NCBI GenBank assembly: GCA_016710985.1
Contig: JADJTX010000009.1
Location: forward strand, 1-64,000
Reading direction: 5' to 3'
Length of the DNA: 64,000 bases
Source: Ignavibacteria bacterium
GTDB taxonomy: Bacteria > Bacteroidota > Ignavibacteria > Tepidaquicellales > Tepidaquicellaceae
Position 1 is the stretch's first letter; every line of letters starts with the position of its first letter. Below, in pieces: positions 9,621 to 18,669 of this stretch. The position numbers and the translations under genes are program-made. The notes under the pieces were generated by a model that saw only the letters and a program-made list of their open reading frames with translations, searched no databases and was not told the origin of the DNA.

Positions 9621-11585
9621 TTATCTTCTTAAAAAGTTTTTCTGCAAGTTCATACTCATTATCATAAGGCAATTTTAACTCATCAAGCATATCAGGTAAC
9701 AGCTATCTTCCAGCTTACATAATAAAATGCTAGTATATGATATCCTGAAAATTCCTTTCCTGATATTGAATTTAACTTATATCCTTTTTCTCCGGATGAG
9801 AATCCCTGCGTGCCTAAGAAGTGCAATCTCAAATGCGATTTCTTTATTTCTTCCTTATCCATACTCTCAAAAAACGTTAAGGCATCAACCATATACATCA
9901 CTATCGCCATGTTTGTACCAATTTCTTTTTGAGACTTGAGAAATTTTTCTGTCGCTTTTGCTTTCTCAGGACTTATGTTATTAACGTCAAATGGATCTTT
10001 CTCGATGGACTCCAGCACTTTATCAATATTGGTTCTTTTTCTGTAATCAATTTCTGAAACCAGTTCGAAGTTATTGCTGAATTTAATTCATCAGCCCATT
10101 CCTGGACAAGCTCATATTCTTCACCAGGTCTTCTGCTGTCTTTCTTCTGAACAAAATCATTGTAAAATTTTTGCAAACTCCATCTCCTGAATTATTTGCT
10201 TTGAATTCGGATATTAATTTATTCCATATAGGTCCTTGAACTGCAAAGCTGATACAATATTATAAATTTTACTTTTTGAGAGAACTTCTTTGGGAGATAG
10301 ATCAACTATTTTCTTATTTGTTACTGCTTCTATTCCTTCGCGGATGAGATTATTTAAGGAAATGAATTGATAAGGTCTTAACTCAGGATAGTTATTATAT
10401 ATAAAATTCTCTATGAAAAGATCGACCGGAGCATTGAATATCTGCCTGTTAATGCCATTGAATAGACCTGAACAGTAATTTGAAATTGATTTCTCGTCAT
10501 ATCCTGATCCTTTAATCTTTTTATGGTAGGTTCCAAGACTTCTTATGAAAGATTCCTTTCTGTTGCTGAGTCATAATGAGCAATTTATTCTTATCATACT
10601 TTCTTGCTTCATTTACCAGGATCCAGATGAACTAATTCGTGCATCTGAAGGTGTTCAACCGCAGGATGGTCGGGTTTATAAAGAAGCCTGTGTTTATTCC
10701 TGTTATAATTTTCAGCAAATTCAAATTTTGCAGCGGTCTCTATATTCTCATCAGCATTAACTTCTACTTCGACTCCTCCTTCTTCTTCAAGTTTTAAGAG
10801 ATATTTTCAATTGTTGCTTTGATATTATCTGAAGAAATTATTTTCTTGGCAATTGAAACTGCTTGATCAAGCGAATGTTTTTAAAATTTCATTCTTTGCT
10901 TTAATATTTTCAGTGCTAAAATAGCTTCATCAAATGATCCTTTCAGGTCATTTTCCTTTTCAGCTATTATCGACAGAGCATAATGTGTATTTGGGTATTC
11001 ATTATTTATCTTCACGGCCTGCAGAAAGAATTTCTTTGATTCTTCAGATTTACCAAGCTGCATTAGCGTTGCTCCAATATTGTTCAATGTTATATTATCT
11101 TCTGGACTTGATTTTAGTGCCTGTTCATAATACTTCATTGAAGTATCAAAATCATTTTTGAATTTACCGAATATATTTCCCATCATAAGTAAGCGTAAGT
11201 ATTTTTCGGATCCCATCTTAATGCATCAATCAATGAATCAATTGCTTCTTCTTGTTTCCCTTCATCTGAAAGTATCTGTCCGTAAATTCTGTGATATTCT
11301 GATATTGCAGGATTTTTTCTATCAATACATCCAGTTGTTTTTTCGCTTCACCGTATTTCCCTCTTTCACACATTGACACGACTTTTCTGAGATCTCCTTC
11401 CAGAGATTCAATTTTATCAGTATCGATATCAATGAAGACAATTCCATCCTCAATTTTTATATTTGGCTTATAACTTCCATAGGAATAGAATTCTGCAAAA
11501 TAATTTTCAGTTCTTAGGGTTAACTTTTATTTTTTTGTTCGGGGAAAATTTCGAATAAAAAATCGTCAACGTGTATAATTAACAT
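9621..11585 (-). CDS. TPR protein with HExxH metallopeptidase-like motif, frame-disrupted
   Basis: From an ATG at 11583-11585 the joined product starts MLIIHVDDFLFEIFPEQKNK, then carries TPR repeats (GDLRKVVSMCERGKYGEAKK, YGQILSDEGKQEEAIDSLID, TLNNIGATLMQLGKSEESKK). After about residue 310 it has a region with MHELVHLDLVNEARK; the HELVH at 10627-10641 fits a zinc-peptidase HExxH site. The remainder (EIGTNMAIVMYMVDALTFFE, GTQGFSSGEKGYKLNSISGK, FSGYHILAFYYVSW) is a conserved-looking unknown domain. Total about 650 residues. The exact stop is uncertain because the last frame runs on into the MazG-like gene. It opens the TPR/MazG/DUF2075 operon. Peptidase activity is inferred from the motif only. 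Confidence 0.55.
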
Positions 11586-11738
11586 TTAAAATTTATTTAT
11601 ATATCAATATTATGATTCGTGGATTTTTTTCAAACCACTTGAAATTCCATTTAATGAAAACCGGTCTTAATTATTCGAAGATTATTAAGTTGTTAGTGTT
11701 CAATCATTTCTTCTTTTATGCAGAGGATTAAATGTTAA

Positions 11739-11876
11739 GTGAAACTAAGTATAAAAAACGGAAGACTTAGATTTTCCTACTTTATTACGCTATTTTTCAT
11801 TTTTACGATTACGAATTATGCTTTTGGAACAAAGGTAAGAAAAAAGGTTGATATTAATATACACTATAATTTCTAA
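11739..11876 (+). CDS. Possible small secreted or membrane peptide (GTG start)
   Basis: An intact plus-strand frame from GTG at 11739 gives 45 residues: MKLSIKNGRLRFSYF, then a hydrophobic core ITLFFIFTITNYAFG with an AFG-type signal-peptidase site, then a short charged tail ending DINIHYNF. It is the only plus-strand candidate in the island and lies between the divergent TPR gene and the primase gene end. It may be the truncated start of a longer secreted protein whose rest was lost, or a chance signal-peptide-like frame. No ribosome binding site is evident. Confidence 0.3.
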   Translation: MKLSIKNGRLRFSYFITLFFIFTITNYAFGTKVRKKVDINIHYNF

Positions 11877-11986
11877 AGTGTTCAACATTTTTAACTAAAC
11901 TTTTTACCTTTTTTCCATTACTTTAATTCTGATTCATTTTCCCCGGTGACCATCGAAATAAACTATTCATAAACTTTCTTCCAGTT

Positions 11987-14201
11987 TTACCTTTTTTCCA
12001 AATAAATTAACCAATTAAAATAAAAAATCCATCTCGGTTTTCTCTGAATATACCTTAGTCCTTTATATTTTGCGTGGGACTTTAACCACTTCGTAAAAGT
12101 ATTTTTGTCTCAGATTATCATAATCCGGATAGGGTTTTCTGAAAATCATTGAACAGATCTTTCTTGTTATGTTCTTTAGAAAAATCTATTTCATTTACAA
12201 ATTCTACAAATTCATTTCCGGTTTTTGCCTCCTTTTTTAGATCTAGAATTTTTATAATTTGCTCTAATTAATCCATCGCTTAAATACAACTAGGAACACA
12301 GCTTAACATGAAATTATAAAAACTATTCCACTCCTTATCATTCCACTCAGTAAGAATCTTTTACCAAATTCATCCATTGACTTGAATTTATGCTGTAATG
12401 ATCTGAGTTCAATTTTCAAATTTACGATCTGCAGTACTGTCTCATCTTCCTTTATCACAAAATTTGTTGATAATAATATCTTTGGACTTTCATCGAATGG
12501 AATTGAGAAAGCATTTTTATTTTTCTCTACACTCATATTATCCGTTATCATTGCAAATAATCTATTAAAGTCAAATGCTTTGCTCGTCATTAAAAAATAT
12601 ACTTGAGTATCAAGAGATATTCTCTGAAATGCAAAATTAGATTTCATTGAAAAGTTCCTACCATCTTCCTCAACTAAATTTTTTAATTTCCGATTGCTTT
12701 TCAACCAATGACTTCCCGCATCTTCCATTGCTCCCATCTCCCATACGCTCATCACAAAATATAATTGCCTTTGCATTTGAACTGTCTTTATATGAATGCA
12801 ATAAATATCCTATTGCACTTTTCAAACTGACTATTCGCTCTATATCATTTCTCCCAATATTGTTAATGAACAATTCGAAATCGGATTTTTCTGTAGTTAA
12901 AAAGAAGTCCTTATTCATTCTTTGCTTGTTCCAGATCATTCCGTCAAGTTCAGAATAATTATGAGTAGTGATTTTATTTGGAAAGACCATTGTGAAGCAA
13001 TTTTTAAAATAGAAATACGCAATATCGACGGTATCTCTTTTTACATTTGGATAGATGGTTTGTATGCTGCTTAACAATTTCTCACTGAAATAAATATTAC
13101 AACCTCTTAATAATAGTTCAGTTAATCCTTTAACATTTATATCCTTAGAATATTCAGTTATAAGTGCTTATTCTGGTTTACATCAAATTCAAAATTACAT
13201 TATCAACTATTCTAATGAAAACATAATTTTTCCATAATACATTTTTCCAACCCATTTGCCTGCAAGAATTTTAAAAATACTCTCTTGATATGTATATTTT
13301 CTTTCTTTATCAAAATACCAAAATTCAACATTTATGGTTAGATTTGAGAATGTTTCCGGTATATTTCCTCTTATAAATTTCTTTGTGTTAAATTGATGAG
13401 GATAAGTTGAATACACCTATCTACAATATCCTCAAAATCTCTACTACTTACAAACTCAGTATTGGATCTTGACAGATAGCCTGTTATGAGTTTTTCTTTA
13501 AATATTCTTTATCGACTCCAAACCTATTACAGGCTCCGACAATGGTAATTAAGTAATTATACTTACACCCATCAGTATATTTTATCCCCTTTTTGTTTTC
13601 AACCCACTCTACAATTCCTTGGAATATAGCATCATTATCACTTAAATTTCACTTTCCTTGTAATTTTTTGTCGTGTCCATTAAATAAATAAATATCCTTA
13701 ATTTCAACTTCAGTAGATAAAGGAACAGCATTGTCATTAAGTATAATTCCGGATCATAGCTAAGAAACATGCTCTGCTTACATCTTTGCAGCTTGGATCA
13801 AGTGCAACTTTGTATTTGTTTTTAAATTCACTCTACTGTAATACATATACAGCTTATTGATGCTCCGAATCTGTTATCGGTTTATCAAGTTTAAACATCA
13901 CTTTTAAACCTTTTCCAGAGGGCGATATAAAAATTGTGTAAACACTATTACAATTTTTAATAGTTCTATTAGACTAGATAAGCTAATTCAGATTCAATTA
14001 ATTGAATTTCATCTACATCAAATAGAATTAATTCTGTTGGATCAAAATCAACAATCTTTCTTTGTCAAAGTATATTATCCGATTATAACCTTTCCGAAAT
14101 CTTCTTTTTCCTCGCGATATTTCATCAACAGAAGATATTTCCCTAAATCCCTTCTTCTTTAAATAGTATGCGAGTTTGTTATTTGTCTGAAATTTAAACA
14201 T
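11987..14201 (-). CDS. VirE_N/BT4734-like primase with D5-type helicase domain, frame-disrupted
   Basis: The start MFKFQTNNKLAYYLKKKGFR at 14201 is followed by a BT4734/VirE_N-like region, including FISPSGKGLKVMFKLDKPIT and DPSCKDVSRACFLSYDPEL. The middle (AIGYLLHSYKDSSNAKAIIF, then CDERMGDGSNGRCGKSLV with a Walker A-like GRCGKS) and AFSIPFDESPKILLSTNFVI are typical of phage/plasmid primase-helicases of the D5/VapE group. The end reads FTKWLKSHAKYKGLRYIQRK. About 735 residues after joining many frames; the stop could lie slightly left of the stated end. It starts a few bases after the HTH gene. It probably drives replication of the excised element. Confidence 0.65.
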
Positions 14202-14214
14202 GTCAGCCCCCGGT

Positions 14215-14493
14215 TTAACTTTTCTTAGAAAGATAATCATTTGCCATTTCCTCAAGTTCTGACTCCGGCTTAATTCTATTTTCAAAAGCCATTTGTTTAA
14301 TTCAGCTTTTTCAAAGAAGATTTTTACCGTTTGGTTTGTAATAAGGGATTTTGTTTTTGATGTTAATTTGTAAAGAAAACTTTTAGAAGGCTTAGATATT
14401 TAGGCACTTTCAAAGTCCATTGGCTCTGCATTTTGGAAATTTAGGATTTCTTCTATCCGGTTTTAGTTGTGTTGTTAAGTTTTGAGGTTTCAT
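14215..14493 (-). CDS. Excisionase-family HTH DNA-binding protein, frame-disrupted
   Basis: From the ATG at 14491-14493 the joined product reads MKPQNLTTQLKPDRRN, EPMDFESA and, after a small shift, YLSLSKSFLYKLTSKNKIPY, YKPNGKNLFFEKAELNKWLL and PESELEEMANDYLSKKS. This is the MerR-type winged HTH of the excisionase/AlpA group, about 92 residues. Such proteins direct the integrase towards excision or act as a regulator of the element. The gene ends 14 bp before the primase start and lies two genes from the integrase. Several single-base indels interrupt it. Confidence 0.65.
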
Positions 14494-14565
14494 TTTTTTG
14501 TAAGGATTATTTAATTAATAAAATCATTACAAAATTAAACAAGAAAGGGAAAAGAAGATGAAATA

Positions 14566-14596
14566 TTTACTCTATGTAGAGCAACTATAGAGTAAA
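14566..14596 (-). terminator. Hairpin between the unknown gene and the HTH gene
   Basis: Perfect 10-base arms TTTACTCTAT (14566-14575) and ATAGAGTAAA (14587-14596) enclose an 11-base loop. The hairpin starts a few bases after the TAA of the minus-strand gene ending at 14600. It is AT-rich with only a weak T run, so it is either a poor intrinsic terminator or an operator for the HTH gene whose start lies about 75 bp downstream. Confidence 0.45.
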
Positions 14597-14599
14597 ATC

Positions 14600-15779
14600 T
14601 TATTTATCTTCACCTTGTTTCTTCTGAAAGGCTTTCAATTTTTGAATGGCTTCTTTTATCTCAGGGGAAGGATTAAAATAAAAAAATGTTGTGATAGAAG
14701 TTCATTAGGTCGCATATTTTCTTGTATGAATCGGAATTTATTAACTCTTCAAACAAAAAACTAAATCTTTTTTATTTTTTTCCAAATGATTTTTCGAAGC
14801 TGCTCTTTCTATTCATTTCAGATTCATTATTTTGATTAAAAATTGTTCCTTTTTTTTCTTCATTTTCAATTGAAGGATCTAATTCCTTTTGTTCTGCATT
14901 CTCTTATTATATTTTGATTTAAACTGATTCATATCTTCATAGTTTAATTCTTCCAAATTGTTTTCGATAAAAGGTAATATGTTTTGGATAACAATTCATT
15001 AAATGTTATCTTCCTGTACCGTTTACTTTACCCTTTTCATTGTAATGGCAATCCTTTTCTAATTTATATTTCTTAATCATTTGAATTTGGTTTGAATACG
15101 AATAAAAGAGCATCTCTTCAAACTCTTTTTTTAAAAATGTTAAATAAAGTATCTGATCTCTTTCATTTTCTATACTTCTCAAAGTCCTTTTTATTTCTAA
15201 AATATTAAAGGTGAGTTTAAATTCTTTTGTTTTGCATCATTATATTTTTTTTTTCATACTCCGCGAGATTTTTTTAAAACTTTTGAGTAACTTTTTTCCA
15301 ATAACTACATTCTCTCCGACTTTCTTTAAAAAGTTCAATCCTTTTTTAGTTTATTTTTATATAAAATTCTGTTTCAGTGAAAATCTGATGATCAGATTTT
15401 ATTTTTCACCTACGGTTTTGGAGGATATCGTAGGGATTGTTGAAATTTTTTAACTAGATGATCATAATACCTTCTTAATAGAGTTTCTAAATATTTAATC
15501 TTTCCGGTTATTAAGCCATTCGAATAATCTAAGACTTTATCACTCCTAAACTGAAAATCAGGATTTTCTCTATCATCACCAGCAGCTTTAAAGTTTAAAT
15601 CCAATTCACTATTGAAAGAATATGGAAGTGAGAGCTTTTCTATTATTTCTTTTATTTGTGTTAAAGTAATATTATGGAACATATTTTGATCCTTGATTAG
15701 AATTTTTACCTCGGCATCAACTTCTTGTTCTAATAATTCTTCATTTTTATTTATTAAATTTGTAATCTCTGTTTGACAT
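14600..15779 (-). CDS. Large hypothetical island protein, frame-disrupted
   Basis: Not recognised. The clearest parts are MFHNITLTQIKEIIEKLSLP and YDHLVKKFQQSL (15682 to 15410). Then come a basic region (KKVGENVVIGKKLLKSFKKI), LRSIENERDQILYLTFLKKE, FEEMLFYSYSNQIQMIKKYK, KDCHYNEKGKVNGTGRKITF and the end SPEIKEAIQKLKAFQKKQGE. Roughly 390 residues, highly charged and helical, with no membrane segment. The start is uncertain: an ATG at 15779 needs one frame join. In position (between integrase and HTH gene) it resembles RteC-type regulators of Bacteroidetes elements, but I do not see the RteC motif, so no function is assigned. Confidence 0.45.
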
Positions 15780-15915
15780 CGCTTTAGAAACAGGATTTTT
15801 ATTTTTAATAGAGTTTTACTTTATTGCACTTTATTGCAACTTCATCGAACAATTAAGCAATTCCCAATTAATATTAGACTTCAAAATCAATTTAAATTTA
15901 TTTCAGGAATCATAT

Positions 15916-16991
15916 TTATTGCTTCTCTTTCTTAGTATCTACAATCTTAGCATAAATTTGAGTGTTAACCAAATTCTTATGTCCAAGCAACTTTGAAACT
16001 GTATATATATCGGCTCCATTGTTTAAAAAGCATTACAGCAAATGTATGTCTGGAAGTGTGAAAATTTTCTTAATTCATCCCTGATTGAATAGCCCATTTC
16101 TGTAATTTATAATAAGCATCTGTAGTATATTTCAATCCGGCAAATATCTTTAAATCTTGATCCTTAGATGGATCACCAAGCAAAGCATAGGCTTGATTAC
16201 TCAGTTGAAAGTATTCTAAATCCTTAGTTTTCTTTTGTCTAAATATAATCTTATATCCGGTTTCATCTTTCTCAATATCTTTCATTTAAGATTTGATACA
16301 TCACTCCATCTAAGCCCTGTCAAACACGCAAATAAAAAAGCTCTCTTAAATTTTTCATTATCACATTCAGTAGATGCAAGGTTTTGAAGTTCCTCAAATG
16401 TCAAATACTCTCTTTTACTTTCCTGTTTCTTTATACCGGAAACATTTCTGCCAATATTCTCTCTTAAAATCCCATCTTTAAAAGCCTTCTTTATTCCTTC
16501 TCTGAATGTTTCAAAATATCCGGATGCAGTATTGTTATGAACTCCAGACTTATTAATTAAATAATCCTTAAAGCCTTCAATGAATGATTCGTGCTTGTCT
16601 GAATGTGGTAAGCTCGGATCACAATAATTTTTAAATGTAATATTGTGTAACAGTGCCTTTTGATTGAGTAACTTGAATTTTTTGAATCCTATTTTTTTTC
16701 AAAATACTCTATGAGATTTGTAAAATTTTTAGGTTATCAAATATCTCTAATTTATCCTCATTTATTTCACTCTGCTTTTTGTGAGGATCATATTAGCATA
16801 TTTTAAAGCCTCTTTGTTATCATCTCTTTGGATTTGATTCTTTGGCTTTTCATAAATGTTCAGATTCAGATTTTCCTGTTTCCTCTTATGCTTTATTTTA
16901 CCATCTGATTCTTTGGTATAGCCTAAATAATATTCTAAATACAGGCTCATCATTCCATCATTGAGCTTTCTTTTTTAATAAATACTTTCAT
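15916..16991 (-). CDS. Tyrosine recombinase/integrase, frame-disrupted
   Basis: The N-terminus from ATG 16991 (MKVFIKK, then MMSLYLEYYLGYTKESDGKI, HKRKQENLNLNIYEKPKNQI) is an arm-type DNA-binding domain of the Bacteroidetes integrase group. The catalytic part shows ERKSYLTFEELQNL-like spacing, the HTSRHTFAVML box (catalytic His-x-x-Arg) near 16030-16060, and a C-terminal LLGHKN-type sequence ending in the region IYAKIVDTKKEKQ that would hold the tyrosine (TQIY). About 350 residues, normal for this family. It needs several frame joins. It is the outermost gene of the island, reading away from the host response regulator, and would catalyse site-specific insertion and excision. Confidence 0.75.
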
Positions 16992-17045
16992 AATTTTTAC
17001 ACTTTTTTACACTTATGGGTTTTAGGTGTAAATTAAGTGTAAAAA
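16992..17045. promoter_or_regulatory. TTTACAC direct/inverted repeats upstream of the integrase
   Basis: Immediately upstream of the integrase ATG are two TTTTTACACTT-like copies in one orientation, followed after ATGGGTTTT by two copies of the complement (GGTGTAAATTAAGTGTAAAA). The four heptamers form an interrupted palindrome of about 45 bp. This fits integrase arm-type sites or a repressor operator. The att core should lie between here and 17153 but cannot be fixed from one end. Confidence 0.45.
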
Positions 17046-17153
17046 GTAAATAAAGGTTAAAAATGGGTTGATGAAAGGCAGATTAGAAAGTAGAATTTGT
17101 TGAAATTTTGTGTGTTATTCGACCCTTTTTTAAACTTTGACTTCCTTGATTAT

Positions 17154-18493
17154 TCATTCGAGATTATATTCCCTTATCTTTTTATACAGCGTTTTGCGGT
17201 CGATTCCGAGGATATGAGACGCTTTGAGTTTATTCCAGTTGTTTTCTTCGAGTATCTTTTTGATATATGAAATTTCAACTTCCTTCAGCTTTTCCATTCC
17301 GTTAAAGTTATTAAATGAACTTCCGGTACTCTCAGGTACATTTAAAAATTTAAAATCATTTTTATCAATCTCTTCTGATGTTGTTGAGATCACTGCCCTT
17401 TCAATTACGTTTTCAAGTTCTCTGACATTTCCTTTCCAGTCATTATTGATAAGCAATTCAAGTCCGGATGCATTTATTGACAGGTTTTCGCTCTAGTTTA
17501 ACTGACAGCTTTTTCAGAATGTGATTTGTAATTAATGGTATGTCTTCTCTTTTTCATTAAGTGACGGAAGTGAGATAGTAACGGTAGAAATTCGTAATAC
17601 AGATCTTCCTGAATTTCTTCTGTGAAATTAATTCCTGTAAATTTTTGATTTGTAGCTGAAACTAATCTGACATCAACTTTTTACTTTATCACTTCCTATT
17701 GGTTTTATTTCCCAGTTCTCAATTACCCTTAATAATTTTGACTGCAGATTAAACGGCATTTCAACGATCTCATCAAGAAAGAGGTTCCTCCGTTAGCCTG
17801 TTCAAATACTCCTTTCTGAAAATCAGAAGCGCCTGTAAAAGCTCCTTTGGTATGTCCGAAAAGTTCACTTTCCAGAAGAGTTTCCGGTATTGCGCTGCAG
17901 TTGATGGCAACAAAAGGGCAGCTCTTTCTGACACTGTTATTATGAATGGCCCGGGCAACAAGTTCTTTTCCTGTTCCGCTTTTTCCTTCAAGTAAGGCAT
18001 TAACTTTAGTCTTTGCAACATTTTTAATCAGTTCAAATACACGTTCCATCTTCTTGCTTTTCCCGACAATACCGCTGAATGAATAATCTTCCTCAATCTG
18101 ATCTCTTAATCTGCTCAGCTGTTTTGTAAGACGAATCTTGTCAATTGCTTTTTCAAATTTTATGGAGAGTTCTTCAAGATGAAATGGTTTGCTTATATAA
18201 TCAAATGCTCCGTTTTTCATTGATTCTACAGCAGAATCAATTGATCCGAATCCCGTTATCATTATGAATAACGAGCTGTCAGGCTTGCATTTTAACAGAT
18301 CTGCACCGGTGACTTCAGGCATCTGAAGATCGGATATTATGATATCATATTCACCCTGTTCAATCATTTCCTTAGCCGCCTTGCTGTTATTCATCTCATC
18401 AACTTTATACCCTCTCCTGCCTAATACTTTAGCAATTAATTTGGTTGAATTGGGCTCATCATCTACTGCTAAAATTTTGATTGTGTCGGTCAT
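17154..18493 (-). CDS. NtrC-family sigma-54-dependent response regulator, frame-disrupted
   Basis: Residues 1-120 are a receiver domain (VDDEPN acidic pocket, phospho-Asp in DIIISDLQMPEV, Lys in YISKPFH). The AAA+ domain follows with Walker A GKSGTGKE, the sigma-54 contact loop ELFGHTKGAFTGA, and then RVIENWEIKPIG and RLVSATN in other frames. The C-terminus is a Fis-type HTH (NWNKLKASHILGIDRKTLYK). About 446 residues, normal for the family. The receiver and first half of the AAA+ domain (18493 to about 17800) are intact; several indels break 17800-17450. It would activate sigma-54 promoters when phosphorylated, and the PAS kinase at 22096-23313 is a plausible partner. Confidence 0.85.
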
Positions 18494-18595
18494 ATTTATG
18501 TTTTTTTCCTGAAAAATCTATTTCAGAGATGCTTTCAAATTTTGATTCCGGGTTGAATTTAATTTAGGATAATTATAAAATTATAAATACATAAA

Positions 18596-18627
18596 AATAC
18601 CTGCCTCAGATGAACGAGGCAGGTATT
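18596..18627 (-). terminator. Intrinsic terminator of the nonahaem cytochrome gene
   Basis: Perfect 12-base arms AATACCTGCCTC (18596-18607) and GAGGCAGGTATT (18616-18627) enclose an 8-base loop. Read on the minus strand, the stem is followed by a run of five T, so it terminates the minus-strand cytochrome gene, whose stop lies about 45 bp upstream. Confidence 0.8.
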
Positions 18628-18669
18628 CTTAATTTAAAGGAGGTAACAATTTTACTAATTAAATCTTTA

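Larger units (their letters stand above)
1..17000 (-). mobile_element. Integrative genomic island with defence-type cargo (left end outside window)
   Basis: A tyrosine recombinase reading inward sits at 15916-16991. It is followed on the same strand by an excisionase-like HTH gene and a VirE_N/D5 primase-helicase, and then by about 11.6 kb of defence-like genes. Integrase, Xis and primase next to variable cargo is the usual layout of integrative elements and phage satellites. The right boundary probably lies at 16992-17153, next to the 3' end of the host response regulator. The left boundary and both att repeats cannot be defined because the element runs past position 1. No structural phage genes, relaxase or conjugation genes were seen, so it is more satellite-like than conjugative (inference). 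Confidence 0.65.

Noticed and set aside
15380..15400. Perfect 21-base palindrome AAAATCTGAT-G-ATCAGATTTT considered as an operator.
   Set aside because: It lies inside the joined coding frame of the unknown island protein, so it is probably coding sequence with a chance dyad.
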